From Diadema setosum (taxonomy: Eukaryota > Echinodermata > Echinoidea > Diadematoida > Diadematidae): a stretch of 64,000 bases of DNA. Both the position numbers and the translations under genes were made by a program. Each line of letters opens with the position of its first letter. Within the stretch, counting starts at the first letter, position 1. Positions 25,401 to 33,400 of this stretch are shown here, one piece after another. The stretch covers positions 10,260,608 through 10,324,607 of the forward strand of contig CM067075.1 of the NCBI GenBank assembly GCA_033980235.1. Reading direction: 5' to 3'. The notes below the pieces were generated by a model. That model searched no databases, was not told the origin of the DNA, and was given only the letters and a program-made list of their open reading frames with translations.

Positions 25401-26331
25401 TCAGATGGCTTCGTACTATATGCATCTCCAAAAGCCATCGCGTCCTTTTTCTGTTCATCTAATGACAATGCAGCCCAGCTTCCCCCTTGTTTCATATCTA
25501 TTTGATCTAATAATCCAATGATGGCTCATTATTCTATGCCAATTTTGTCTAATAACCACTTGCAATGTGATAAAAGAGAATTTAGCCTCCCATCACTTTG
25601 TCAAAACATTTAGGAAAGAATCTCTTCATGTTACTAAATATAGTTTAGCGTATTGTTTTCACCTCGAACTTTGTCTGACTCTTTAACTTGTTTTGGGTCG
25701 TTGATCTACTTAAGTGTAAATGCTCGCTGAAGCCATAAGCACCTTGTCATGGTGATGACGATTTGCTGTATCTTGAAATTATCATACGTCGTGGTAATAG
25801 CGTTTTGCAACATTAGATTACGCCTATCGCTGGAATTAATTCCGCTTGCGCAGCTACTCCATTTTGTGAGGATTAGCCATAATACTGGTGCAGTGTACAT
25901 GTGTTCACAGGCGATTTTCCCCCAATGTTCCAGATTCATCTACCCTAGTGAATGCGCACGAATCCTGCGAAGAGCAATACGCCAGCTCAACAAGAGTCGA
26001 GCGAATCCTTGGCGATCTCGACATCCCGTTCAAGATCTCCGAGCAACGGATTGCCTTCGACGTCACCAGCCTCTTCGAACAGGACTCAGCAGATGATGAC
26101 TTGATGATCGACTTCATGACCCACGTCGCTCACTTTCGAGAGACCGCCGCAGACGAGATGAAAAAGGCAGTGCTGACTTCGTACAGGGAGCAAGCGAGGG
26201 AGTACCAGGAATCGAGCGTGGTGAACGGGTCGGCGAGTAGTGGTAGTTGCGCCCGGGAGGATGTTGACGCTGCGGGAAATCCCATATTCGTTGAGAGAAT
26301 TTGGGACAACATAATCATTACGAAAGTTTGA
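239..26331 (+). CDS. HNMT-like: Histamine N-methyltransferase-like SAM-dependent methyltransferase (3 exons)
   Basis: Three exons (239-428, 24934-25287, 25934-26331) join in phase to give 313 aa; human HNMT is 292 aa. The N-terminus aligns with HNMT from its Met (Y11, F15, F18, then LGVGSGSGEYD). The glycine-rich SAM motif I spans residues 57-65 and is split by intron 1. After it come the strand-2 acidic motif VVVEPA (84-89), the WH.ET..EY segment (119-127) and DFISAVHSLYYVGD (144-157), all HNMT landmarks. Role by family: cytosolic transfer of a methyl group from SAM to a small amine. At the positions I align with the histamine contacts E28 and Q143 of the human enzyme, this protein has K24 and H150, and the C-terminal N283 position also differs. 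The substrate may therefore not be histamine. About 14 residues after motif MLII are missing relative to human, so a small exon could be lost or missed. An AATAAA follows at 26420. Confidence 0.85.
1628..2053 (+). repeat. 5' LTR, upstream (U3) part
   Basis: It matches 17893-18346 of the 3' LTR and the inverted solo LTR near 59.5-59.9 kb, apart from a deletion of about 28 bp near its start. It is cut off by the element that begins at 2054. Confidence 0.9.
2054..2620. repeat. Left inverted-repeat arm with subrepeats of about 165 bp
   Basis: After the terminal 110 bp the arm repeats a module near 2170, 2335 and 2498. Each module contains TTGACCTC, TGACCTT and AGAGGTCAATGACCTCAAAAT-type segments. 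It is complementary to the right arm at about 8450-9136. Confidence 0.8.
2711..2757. repeat. Poly-C tract and (AC)n microsatellite
   Basis: A run of 13 or more C is followed at about 2740 by an AC repeat. Both are simple sequence within the 7.1 kb element. Confidence 0.8.
3430..4165 (-). pseudogene. Non-LTR retrotransposon (CR1/L2-type) reverse transcriptase C-terminal fragment
   Basis: On the minus strand, 4153-3464 reads in one frame with a single stop at 3920. It encodes the post-palm region of a LINE RT: a KTHYMVFSN segment, KKFLGLWMDRELSWKTHI (ligand of the thumb), SLISPHFKYGILAWGN, a RIQKRAVRII segment and YHLPRTRT. The catalytic palm is missing, so this is a 5'-truncated dead copy nested in the 7.1 kb element. 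A TTCAATTCAATTCATTTCAA-like stretch near 2910 may be its 3' tail. Confidence 0.75.
4370..4420. repeat. (TA)n microsatellite
   Basis: About 50 bp of alternating TA with a few C interruptions, just after a poly-C run at about 4337-4350. Confidence 0.85.
4436..4760 (-). pseudogene. Second, shorter LINE RT C-terminal fragment
   Basis: The minus-strand translation contains NIGIFMYTLCLEKNYQELF. It parallels NLRIFMYTLTTNELPSVF in the neighbouring fragment at 3464-3916, and the nucleotide sequence around 4555-4640 is also alike. It is a decayed relative of that fragment. Confidence 0.55.
4781..5140. repeat. Tandem duplication, unit about 170-190 bp
   Basis: The segment starting GTTAGTGGGGAAAAGAA at 4781 recurs at 4951. 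Both copies continue through a CTCGCT run, an AACGCCT segment, GGTTGGAATGT and CACGCTATCTTTTGAAGAGA. The copies differ by substitutions and small indels. No coding function is seen. Confidence 0.7.
5232..6106. mobile_element. GC-rich MITE interrupted by a copy of its own family
   Basis: The outer ends are GACCCCGTTTACAGTG and its complement, flanked by TTA at 5229-5231 and 6107-6109, a Harbinger-like 3 bp duplication. A second pair of the same ends lies inside at 5419 and 5951, flanked by TGA. Without the insert the outer copy is about 340 bp. The interior is rich in CTCGGCCGCGGCCGAG palindromes. Confidence 0.75.
5419..5951. mobile_element. Inner copy of the same GC-rich MITE family
   Basis: The ends GACCCCGTTTACAGTGCGAG and CCGCACTGTAAACGGGGTC are flanked by TGA on both sides (5416-5418, 5952-5954). 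It carries an inverted copy of the segment at 5312-5418, so the whole cluster can fold into several alternative hairpins. Confidence 0.7.
7190..7610. repeat. Foldback-like cluster of CCCACGAG / CTCGTGGG units
   Basis: The left side repeats units such as CAGCCCACGAGCTTGACACT. The right side carries the inverted form (GTGTCGAGCTCGAGGACC, CTCATGGGCTG). A poly-G run at about 7337-7358 lies between. It resembles the foldback element at 21201-22902 but is more diverged; its ends are not defined. Confidence 0.55.
7790..9136. repeat. Right inverted-repeat arm of the 7.1 kb element
   Basis: It is the inverted counterpart of 2054-2620. Well-preserved modules containing GAGGTCATTGACCT and ATCAGAGGTCAAAGGTAGAA lie near 8667, 8830 and 8991, with degenerate ones near 8491 and 7815-8070. 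A palindromic MITE (8174-8447) interrupts it. Confidence 0.75.
8174..8447. mobile_element. TTAA-flanked palindromic MITE, shorter copy
   Basis: The ends AGGGGATGGCTAGTAACTGA and the complement are flanked by TTAA (8170-8173 and 8448-8451). It is the same family as 26760-27116 but part of the second arm is deleted. TTAA targeting is typical of piggyBac and Kolobok elements. Confidence 0.8.
9140..9837 (+). repeat. 5' LTR, promoter-proximal part (core promoter, R, U5)
   Basis: It matches 18347-19037 of the 3' LTR with scattered differences. It contains a TATAAAA box at 9152-9158 and an AATAAA at 9767-9772, and ends GTAACA. The 7.1 kb insertion ends immediately upstream. Confidence 0.9.
9152..9158 (+). 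promoter_or_regulatory. TATA box of the 5' LTR
   Basis: TATAAAA followed by GCCGGAGAAATT. The same box is present at 18358-18364 in the 3' LTR. Confidence 0.7.
9842..9859 (+). promoter_or_regulatory. Candidate primer binding site
   Basis: TGGGGGCTTGTGTCCGAG starts four bases after the LTR end. It begins TGG as required for pairing with a tRNA CCA end. Its first eight bases match the proline-type sites used by some retroviruses; the actual tRNA is not established. Confidence 0.6.
9979..11197 (+). pseudogene. gag: gag of the Gmr1-like retrotransposon, broken frame
   Basis: The frame opens at ATG 9979, meets TGA at 10123, and continues in frame from 10126. It has a highly charged coiled-coil-like stretch (10141-10340, rich in E, K, R and M). 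A one-base excess in the T run at 10384-10387 then shifts the frame. From there 10391-11194 is open and gives a SCAN-like capsid region (helical, ending near ADEYELTHR) and a CCHC zinc knuckle CX2CX4HX4C at about 11068-11110. It ends at TAG 11195. SCAN domains are known to derive from Gmr1-like Gag, which fits. One nonsense mutation and one frameshift make this copy non-functional. Confidence 0.85.
11198..11990 (+). pseudogene. pol: pol, aspartic protease region and linker
   Basis: It is in the same frame as gag after the single TAG. The catalytic motif DTGAS is at 11333-11347, preceded by hydrophobic VVIL, with GIDFLLGNDL at about 11530 as the distal protease motif (the usual GxDxLxGxD form). 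A linker follows before integrase. The stretch is uninterrupted from 11198 to about 12150. Confidence 0.85.
11990..13090 (+). pseudogene. pol: pol, integrase (upstream of RT), three frameshifts
   Basis: In order: the HHCC zinc domain (H-E-L...GGHLGVRKT...FYWPG...then CKTCHTCQ), the DDE core with D in VDCVGPLP, D in SDQGSNF and E in ALERYHQT, then a GPY/F module FSGPYCVK and RVCHVNMLKEYY. Frame breaks are near 12151 (one extra T), 12366-12372 (one extra base) and about 12985 (one missing base). By family it would insert the cDNA into the host genome. The GPY/F module marks it as Ty3/Gypsy class despite its position before RT. Confidence 0.88.
13090..14150 (+). pseudogene. pol: pol, acidic linker and reverse transcriptase, frameshifted
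   Basis: An acidic linker with a run of Glu (about 13115-13170) joins integrase to RT. RT motifs in order are SSCSSPIVMVPKPDG, FCIDYRKVNAVT, KIDLLKGYWQVPL, FGMKNAPATFQ, the catalytic YIDDILVYSD (about 13815-13845), YLGHVV and RFLGMAGFYRKF. Frame breaks are near 13369-13374 (missing C), 13803 (one missing base before YIDD) and 14118 (C run). Confidence 0.9.
14150..14619 (+). pseudogene. pol: pol, RNase H, frameshifted; end of pol
   Basis: Motifs are PFKVAIDASDVGVGAVLLQ, then the EKEALSLILALQ segment and YTDHNPLVFF, the usual Ty3/Gypsy RNase H landmarks. One extra base near 14498 shifts the frame. The original frame then ends NNVIADALSRV at the stop 14617-14619. Nothing env-like follows. Confidence 0.88.
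14693..15055. repeat. Left arm: about 24 copies of a 15-mer
   Basis: The unit is GGTAAAAATGGCAGA with G/A/C variants at the 3' end. The copies are nearly uniform until 14990, then decay up to about 15180. Open frames through it (KNGRG or VKMAE pentapeptides) are by-products of the 15 bp period. Confidence 0.95.
15590..16020 (+). pseudogene. LINE endonuclease (EEP) fragment in the foldback loop
   Basis: The + strand reads VVIGGDFNVPEWDW at about 15690-15735, the GDFN active-site motif of non-LTR retrotransposon endonucleases. A frameshifted remainder has ATTKFERHQTFTF near 15850. Several stops and shifts are present. Confidence 0.6.
16028..16143. repeat. Two tandem copies of a 58 bp unit
   Basis: TATTTGTTTTTGCGCCATGT begins at 16028 and again at 16086, with only a few differences between copies. 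Confidence 0.85.
16460..16490. repeat. (GT)n microsatellite
   Basis: About 15 GT units. A short (AAT)n run follows at about 16578-16608. Confidence 0.9.
16855..17627. repeat. Right arm: inverted 15-mer array, interrupted
   Basis: The unit is TCTGCCATTTTTACC, the complement of the left arm unit. A couple of copies lie at 16866-16891 and about 32 at 17140-17620. A 244 bp MITE separates the two blocks. Confidence 0.95.
16894..17137. mobile_element. TA-flanked palindromic MITE inside the right arm
   Basis: The ends are CACTCTTAAAA and its near complement TTTTTAGAGTG, flanked by TA (16892-16893 and 17138-17139). Both halves carry GTCAGAACTGAC-like and CGGAAC segments in inverse order. The TA duplication suggests a Tc1/mariner-type helper. 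Removing it restores a continuous 15-mer array. Confidence 0.8.
17882..17892 (+). promoter_or_regulatory. Candidate polypurine tract
   Basis: ATGGGGGATGG abuts the 3' LTR start. It is the expected position of the plus-strand primer, although C/T-rich sequence lies just before it. Confidence 0.5.
17893..19037 (+). repeat. 3' LTR of the Gmr1-like element
   Basis: An intact 1145 bp LTR: start TGTCACAAATGTACAC, TATAAAA at 18358-18364, AATAAA at 18967-18972, end GGTCGTAACA. It keeps about 28 bp near its start that the 5' LTR lacks. AATG follows as the target duplication. Confidence 0.93.
19042..21191. other. Intronic stretch without recognised gene
   Basis: No gene, RNA or classifiable repeat was seen. 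Poly-T and poly-A runs occur near 19500-19555 and 20330-20352. Confidence 0.5.
21201..22902. mobile_element. Foldback element with arms of CCCACGAG-type units, 9 bp target duplication
   Basis: CGTTGGTTC lies at 21192-21200 and 22903-22911. The ends are GGGTGCACGTCACGAGACCG and the complement of GGGGCATCCCACGAGACCG. The left arm (21201-21590) begins with short units (CACAAGTCATACAGCC) and then units of about 28-30 bp (CCCACGAGACCGACACTAAG). The right arm (22530-22895) repeats them inverted. The 0.9 kb core has poly-C/G tracts and no gene. Confidence 0.85.
23218..24031. mobile_element. Inverted-repeat element with AGGCCGTGTCACACC ends
   Basis: The terminal AGGCCGTGTCACACC and its complement are flanked by TAA (23215-23217 and 24032-24034), suggesting a Harbinger-like 3 bp duplication. 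An internal GGCCCTGTCACACC at about 23383 suggests a nested or duplicated relative. A separate hairpin surrounds it: complementary TTGCAA-rich sequence at 23170-23205 and 24040-24135. Confidence 0.65.
24934..25287 (+). CDS. HNMT-like: HNMT-like exon 2
   Basis: The acceptor is a pyrimidine tract followed by GGCAATAG; the donor is AAA|GTATGT. Phase 1 in, phase 1 out. It encodes the end of SAM motif I (GEYD), the acidic motif VVVEPA, WHNET and DFISAVHSLYYVGD, and the strand-5 segment GGILLITL. It is much more GC-rich than the flanking intron. Confidence 0.9.
25934..26331 (+). CDS. HNMT-like: HNMT-like exon 3 (C-terminus)
   Basis: The acceptor is TTCCAG at 25933 and the exon ends at TGA 26329-26331. 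It encodes 131 residues: the helical ERILGDLDIPFKISEQ region, a DVTSLF strand, DLMIDFMTHVAHF, and a C-terminal strand IWDNIIITKV. A Ser/Gly-rich insert lies near residue 280. Confidence 0.88.
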
Positions 26332-26419
26332 TGTCCCATTAATTATTTTGTACATCTGTATGTTTGAAAATCAATGAAATTATTGTTTACCTATATCATC
26401 TCTCAATAATACCGGTTGA

Positions 26420-26425
26420 AATAAA
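26420..26425 (+). terminator. Polyadenylation signal of the HNMT-like gene
   Basis: AATAAA 89 bp after the stop codon, the first one downstream. Confidence 0.6.
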
Positions 26426-26759
26426 AAGGAATTGTGTATTCACGATCACATTTTATGCACAGTATAGATATTAGAACAGACGAGATGATAATTTAATGGC
26501 TGAAGGATTGAAATACTTTAAATTGGCAATCTTGCAAAGTTGTCGTATATATCATACTGGGATGGGGGTGGCAGATCATAGGGGCGTCAAATTTTGCTCT
26601 GACTGATGTTCACGCAGATACTGCAGTCATGTATCATTTGGTTATGTTAAACAAGACTAAACACAGTCCGGAAATCGATGACAACCACACACGTTAGAAG
26701 TTACCAACGCGGATAAGAGTATGTGGGGGAAAGGAAAATTTGAGTGTTCCTAGGTTTAA

Positions 26760-27116
26760 AGGGGAAGGCTAGTAACTGATCAGTGGGAATCAGTGGAAAT
26801 GCTGGGAGATGATTGTTCCAATCCTTATGGGATTCATTCAAGAGTTCATTGTATATCTATTGTTGTGTGAAAATGATTTGCTTCAGAATGGTCTCATATT
26901 CAAGTAATGTGCAGTTTAATGCTTCCAGGTTAGCGTCCCTGGTCAGTGACGGAGCATTAATCTGCACATTACTTGAATATGAGACCGTTCTGAAGCAAAT
27001 CATTTTCACGCAACAATAGATATACAATGAACTCTTGAATGAATCCCATAAGGATTGGAACAATCATCTCCCAGCATTTCCACTGATTCCCACTGATCAG
27101 TTACTAGCCTTCCCCT
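26760..27116. mobile_element. Near-perfect palindromic MITE, TTAA-flanked
   Basis: 357 bp with arms complementary almost end to end around a loop near 26930-26950. The ends AGGGGAAGGCTAGTAACTGA and complement are flanked by TTAA at 26756-26759 and 27117-27120. It is the full-length relative of 8174-8447. The matching open frames on both strands simply reflect the palindrome. Confidence 0.88.
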
Positions 27117-27120
27117 TTAA

Positions 27121-28900
27121 GTTTATAACGAAAAAAAAGTTTAATATTACGCAGACGAAAGATATAATTATTCATTTTGTTTCAGGTACTCGTAACAAGT
27201 TTGATTTAAAGTGGCAGTCACTCGAACATCTTGTTTGTGTAAACGATAACGCGAGAAATATTAAAGAAAAAACGAGATTATTGCTGATGATTTTGAGTTG
27301 TAATATGATGACATTCAGACAATATGTCCATGGAGGGCCAAAAAGTTTTGAAAAAATGAGTGTGACTTATGTTTTCTCCGTTGGTGTGTTGTGTCTTTGT
27401 TTGGGTTTTTTTTTTAATCTGAAATAAACAAAAGCACGTCTGCATGTAAAGCATGTCTTGCTTAAACTTTTTGTATCCTATCCCATTCTCAACCATCGCA
27501 TATACCATTTTATCCTCTCATATTATATTCTGTACTATGAAAGCGAAATGTCGCAAATGTCGCTTTTTCCAGCAACTACGGTTGACTTTTAGGCTTAAAA
27601 ATGAACAGGTATAAGTATATATATATCATTCTGAATGCAGATGCATCTCGGTATACGAAAGACAACGGTAGGTAGATAATACTACATGCCTACCATAAAA
27701 CAAAACAATATCATACAAGCAGTTGACACATTCGACACGCCTGTACACAATTATTAGGTAATAGTACTAAACTTATAAAAAGTGCGTATAGGAGGAAGCG
27801 AGCATAGCTGTGCTTTGATTTGCTTAAAATGTGATAAACCATGTCTGCGTAAAGATTGTCACAATTCACTGCGGTTTTGCGGTCTGTTATCATGCACTCT
27901 TATAATAATTTGTACTCGTACAATGAAACCGAAGTATGCTGAATCTCCTTTTCAAACAGCCACGTTTGATTTGAGAGAAGAGAACACCATTTAACATAAT
28001 AAAGCACACATTCCCAAGGCCAGAGAAAAGAGAAGGGGACAGAGGGGGAGAGGAGAGAAAATGAGAAAAAAAAAAGGATGGCTATCAAGGACAGCTCTCA
28101 TTGAATTCTATTCACAAATCATACACTTAAAAGGTAACGAGAGAAATATAACGGGAACCATCACTTCAATTGGTAATCCGCCCCGGTTGTCTGCGATATG
28201 CAGTGACTTGATGTGACATGTGTATACATCCCATCTGTACATAATAATTATCTTCAAATTTCAAGAGCAATAAAAGTTGGGATACCCAAATGTGTCATGA
28301 AAAGGAGGAGAATGTTTGCCAAATGAATATGACAACACCATAACCAAGTATTGACATGAGTCAGCGTTCCAAGACATTTAGACTTTCTTCTCGATATGTA
28401 CTTCACGTTCTTTTTATTTTTTGTTTTGTTTTGTCAGCGCAACTCTTTCGAATAATTTGCATATTCATTAACGTACAATTAGAATGGCCTCCAAGACAAA
28501 ATGATAACGAGTAGTATCAGAAATTGTTGAAGAGCCCCCTGCTAAAGAGGGCAGCACATGGCATTGACCTCATCTTGAGGAGTCAAATTTGCCAACTTTT
28601 CAGTGATTGTCGATTTCCCTCGGACAGCGTGTGTCACTAATATCTACATTTTGTTGAATCCACATTGTTATGCCGGAATGAGCTTGTCACCTTAGAACGC
28701 TCTACCGACGCACAGAATACCACCAGGGCAGCCTCTTATGATTCACCACGTAACAAACGTTATTTATTTAATTTAGGGTTTATCCACTACCTTGATGTAC
28801 CTCAAAGGGATCAATCGGTCCATCAAGCCACGCTGCCCTCATCGTTGCAGTGATGACAGCAATGGTAGCATGGTACCACCTTCTTTAACCAAAAAGAAAA
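27121..28900. other. Intergenic stretch, no recognised gene
   Basis: No exon, RNA gene or classifiable repeat was seen. Short open frames here lack similarity I can recognise. Confidence 0.5.
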
Positions 28901-28904
28901 AAAA

Positions 28905-29500
28905 AGTGTTATAGACAAAGAATTGGCGAACCAGTTTTATCAGGTTTTCTTGGATAAGATAGCGAATATTCGCTTGTCCTCACCATGCGTCTGTAAGGTT
29001 AAAACTGAAGCTGAAGTTGCAACTATACTTCAATGTTTATTAGACTCATTTTATCCGGCCACTGTAACTGAGAGAGTATAATTATGAAGTCTCTAAAATA
29101 AGCCATGCGTATTCGACCTTTTTTGTATAGATCTGATTAAAAAGTGTGTATCAATTACGGCCTCTGCCACTACGATCATAATCAACGCCAGTTTTGCAGC
29201 AGGTGTTGTGCCAAACGAATTGAAAACAGCGGTGATATTTACAACCCTTAAAAGACCTCATTTGGATAAGAATATGTTATACAATAATCGACCAATTTAA
29301 TTCAGACCTACTGTTTGTTAGCAAAGTTACGGAACATGTTTCCTTCTAACGCCTACGAGACTACTTGTGCAGGAGAATGATTTTTTTTTTTTATTATTGG
29401 ATAACCACCAATCAGCGTATCGCCCTGATCATAGTGTAGAGACATTACTTACTGACCTGATCTCGAAGAAATATATTCTGTATTTGCATTGTACAGTGTA
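28905..29500 (+). pseudogene. Decayed LINE (CR1/L2-type) fragment, N-terminal side of RT
   Basis: Frameshifted + strand translation shows FLDKIANIR, then VPNELKTAVIFTTLKRPHLD (the usual VP..LK.A.V.PL.KKP.LD), NNRPI, and HQSAYRPDHSVETLLTDL. These are successive landmarks of a LINE reverse transcriptase before the FADD box. There are multiple stops. Confidence 0.72.
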
Positions 29501-29862
29501 ATCAAATCATGATTTCCATTTGATGTACCTCTAAGACGTCCCCTAGCCCTTTGTGTGCCACGTTTCTTTCCAGTCTGCCAGTCCATTGGTTTGTGTGTGA
29601 AATTTGTGCACATTTTACTCATTGGCTTATAAAGAGTTAATCCTTGAACCTGGCTTTATGAGTGTGTGATATGTATCATCTTATATTGCATTTCCATCAT
29701 AATATCAAATTACATTAGATTAAATGAAATTATATCATATGATAATCATGTCACATTCAATATATCATCATGTTATATGGCATTATGCTGTTATCTAATA
29801 TTGTATAATTATTGTGTGTGTATGTGTGTGGAAGTGCGTGCGCGCTCGTGTGTGTGTGCGTT

Positions 29863-29897
<35 letters not shown>

Positions 29898-30327
29898 TTG
29901 TTCCTTGTCCGTTTATTGCACTAGGTGGAGTCCTGAATTGTTTTTGTTTTGAAGAAGAAAATGGGATATGATTCAATCTATCATACTGGCATATAAACTG
30001 GAGCTTGATAAACCAGCGTAGGAAGCTCGACGAATTTCCGCTCTTCCGCGCGATATACCTTGCTCAAGGAACTTGTGTATAACCGTGCTTCCTAACAGAC
30101 ATAATTCACCTTGAGTAGAAATAGTAATAACAGAAACAGGTGTATACCTTTCTCGGCATGTATCATGATGCAGTAGGTCAAATAAACGGCGCGTTTCCGA
30201 CTGAACAACCACATTTTGGTAGAAAACTTCAGCCACAGTATTCTGATGTCAGTCTCTCTTTGTGGGCAATCGTGCTGTTACACGTCTTCTGTAATCATAA
30301 CGCACTGCCATAATCATACCAGGTGAC
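29501..30327 (+). other. Upstream region of the integrin beta gene
   Basis: It holds an (GT)n microsatellite at about 29866-29897 and otherwise no gene. It presumably includes the promoter and 5' UTR, but no start site can be fixed. Confidence 0.4.
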
Positions 30328-30415
30328 ATGGCTCGGATACTCGAGACGAGAACTCGCATAGCTACGGGTGCGTTGTTCTTGGTTACTATCACCCTTTCAT
30401 GCTGTTCTAGCCAAG
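30328..30415 (+). CDS. ITGB-like: Integrin beta exon 1: signal peptide
   Basis: The ATG is followed by basic residues and the hydrophobic core [16 protein letters not shown]; cleavage is likely near SSQ|D. Donor CAAG|GTGAGT, phase 1. It was too short to be found by length alone and was located by working back from exon 2. Confidence 0.8.
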
Positions 30416-33400
30416 GTGAGTACAATGTACTATTTAAAGGGAAATCATGACCGTATCCGTAGCCCCTATAGTTTCCTTTAGGACTGAATCTTTTACAGAG
30501 GCAACTGAAGGCACTACGTGACATGTACACACCTAAGGCTCTAAAGAAAGTACACCCCCCACCCCCCCCCCCAAAAAAAAGACTTTTGAGAGTTCTATTA
30601 CTTTCAAAGGGGATGGGATAGGGTGGGGTTGAAGGAGTGAAGGAGGCGCGGGGGAGAGGATTGACACTTGAACAAATCATGACCTCCACCCTTGATTTCT
30701 CCCCCCCCCCCTTTTTTTTTTCTCCGGGCCGGAACCCCTAAACTAAAAACGTTCTGCGGCCCCTATTTAAGAATATGTAAGTTATAGAGCTGGGATGTAC
30801 ATCTTCATGCGTGGTTAGACATATACCATGATGTACGGCTCGACATTAGCAGTGGCTCGGTGGCCCGGGGCCACTAAAAATTGATGTCGGGCCACCAAAC
30901 AAACAAACAAACAAGAAACTTTTGATGGCCCGATCGGGCAGCTAAAATTCAAAATGAAATCTTATGTTTCCTCTTATTTATTTTGGGGCCACTACTTTCC
31001 TTTTACCAGCCACCAAAATGTTTAATTCAAAGATTTTAGTTGCCCGAACAGCCCACCAGAGAAACATGTTAGTGTCGAGCCTTGCAATTTATATGATAGT
31101 ACTCATTTCGTTTTCAACACACTCGTGTGAACGTGTATGTTAAGAGACCTATAAACGGTAGCACTGAGTGCATGGGTGTTGTCCAGGTTCTGGTCGTTTT
31201 CATCGTTCACAAGCTCTATGCGTGAAACCGGATATTACTTGTGTGTACGGTACCTTGACTATTCAGTACTCTGGCGAGATCTACTGTACCCCCAGACATT
31301 ATCATCTGTTATGCATTACTATGGATTGAGTATCCTAATTGCTCCAATATCAATAGAATACAACAGTGAAGTTTGAGAAAAATCGTACAATTCGTTCAAA
31401 AGTTTAAATTTCAGTGCCGCCATCGATTGGTGCTCTAATGTGTGAAAGAATGATGCAAAGAGACGAATACACGGATACAGACAAACACGCACACACACAC
31501 ACTCACACACACACATAGGCCCTATATATTGGTACAAAATACATATGTATGTCTGTGACATTTTGTGGGCTCATGATTATGTTTTAAAATTGTTCGAAGG
31601 TCAGTAATGTAACCCGGAAATTTCCCGGAAATGAACTCTTGATCCTTAGCTAGGTACAACGGAAATGAACTATAGCTGCAAAAAACGGAAGTCTGTGACT
31701 CTACATCAATATATTTATATATATATACCACTATATCGCCCTTAAAGCTTACCACATATAATAGAAATTTGATATCATGGGAAATATGCTAACAAGGCAA
31801 ATCGATCAATCACAGTTCAATAAGGAGAATCATGTTAAAACTGCTGCAATTGAACAAAATAACATAAGAATAAGTGGATTGTTTATGTACAAGGGCGTAT
31901 AATTAGAATCAAAGAGAATTGACACGAAATGATTATGTGCACATATTCATATAGGGCCTATACATACCCTAATTGACATTGGAATCTGACAGTTAACTTT
32001 AATTTCACAATTTTGGAATTTGACAATGGACTTTAAGTCAGAGTGAATCCGTAAAGAGACCAATAAGTAAGAAGTTGCATAAGTTGCACTGTTCAAGAGT
32101 AGGTGTCATTGTTAAAGACACACGTACTAAAGGAGGTGTGTCTTTATTAGTAATACTACTAATACTATTAGTAATACTATACTTGAAAAATTATGCATGG
32201 ATTTTGCTGACATTTTAATTCAAAACAGACCAGAATAAGCCCGTTGTAAAGTAAAAGAAATTAATAGGTCATTATTACTTTAATGATCCTTAAATAAGAT
32301 CTTGTTATTGTTGTTTTTGTATTTTAAGGATATAGGCCTACATAGCACAGCACTATTACTTGACTTTAGAATCCCTATATTTCCTTTGTGAAGGTCTGGG
32401 CTTTCCTAGTGCGTAGATTTCTCACACTTTTATGCCAATGTATTTCTTACCACAGATCAGCCATTCAACACTACTCTGTGTTTGCAGGCTAAAACTTGCG
32501 CAGAATGCATCCAAACAGACCTGCAGTGTGTATGGTGTACTAATCATGTGAGTATAGAGATGGCAATGTATTTCACCTTCTGCTAAAGTGAAACACCATA
32601 TACATACATCGATTTAGATGTTCTCTTCTTATGGAGAGACAAAAAAAAATGGTAATATGATTACCTACTACAGTAAGTGGACACAAGACCTTAAGTAGAG
32701 AAGTTTGTGTTTCCGCCACGTTATACATTCTATTATCCCATCATTCAATTCCTGCTTTAGCCTACTGCTGACAACGCGCAGTATAGGCTACACAATTTCC
32801 GTAAACTGTCTCACTAAGGGTGTATGCAGAGTTGTACATATCTATATCATTTTCATGTTTCAAGTGTTCAATCACGATTTGTGTTCCGCAAATGGAGATT
32901 TGGGCTTGTATTCCACAAATTACAATCTTAAACATGCAAATAGAGATCAAACAACTGCGACAAAAATGGGAAAATTCTGTTTGTACAGGAAGAACTGACG
33001 ATATAAAGTCTGGTTTATGTCGTATACTCCAATGGAAAATTAGGATAACGTGCCAGGTAATCTACAGAAAATATGTAATTTCATTTAAATAAAACAAAAC
33101 AAAACGCGCTGAATGATGGCAGTTTCACTGAAATCGAAATACGAGATATAAGAGCGCTGATCGAGGAGTTTGTAAATTGCGCATGTTTTCACAATATCAG
33201 TGATATTGGCTACAACCGTATCTGGGGCGATGGTGTCACTATCTTACTCATTGCTAGTTTCCTAGACCTGTATGCACTATCATTCACATCTCTTGACATT
33301 ATGAGATGAATATTAGAGTTGTAATAATGTAGCAGTGATTTCTAGGGGAGGTGGTTGAGAGGGGCTTGAAAGTACCCGCATATTATGATTGTATATCAAA

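Noticed and set aside
26813..27063. Near-identical 68-residue open frames on opposite strands
   Set aside because: Explained by the palindromic MITE; no independent coding evidence.
30249..30689. 146-residue minus-strand frame over integrin exon 1
   Set aside because: It runs through poly-G and across the signal-peptide exon in antisense, with no recognisable domain.
33110..33260. Frame reading [19 protein letters not shown] as the missing PSI exon
   Set aside because: The splice phase does not fit exon 2 and no acceptor is present. The exon at 34386-34484 fits phase and the RCD...GC signature.
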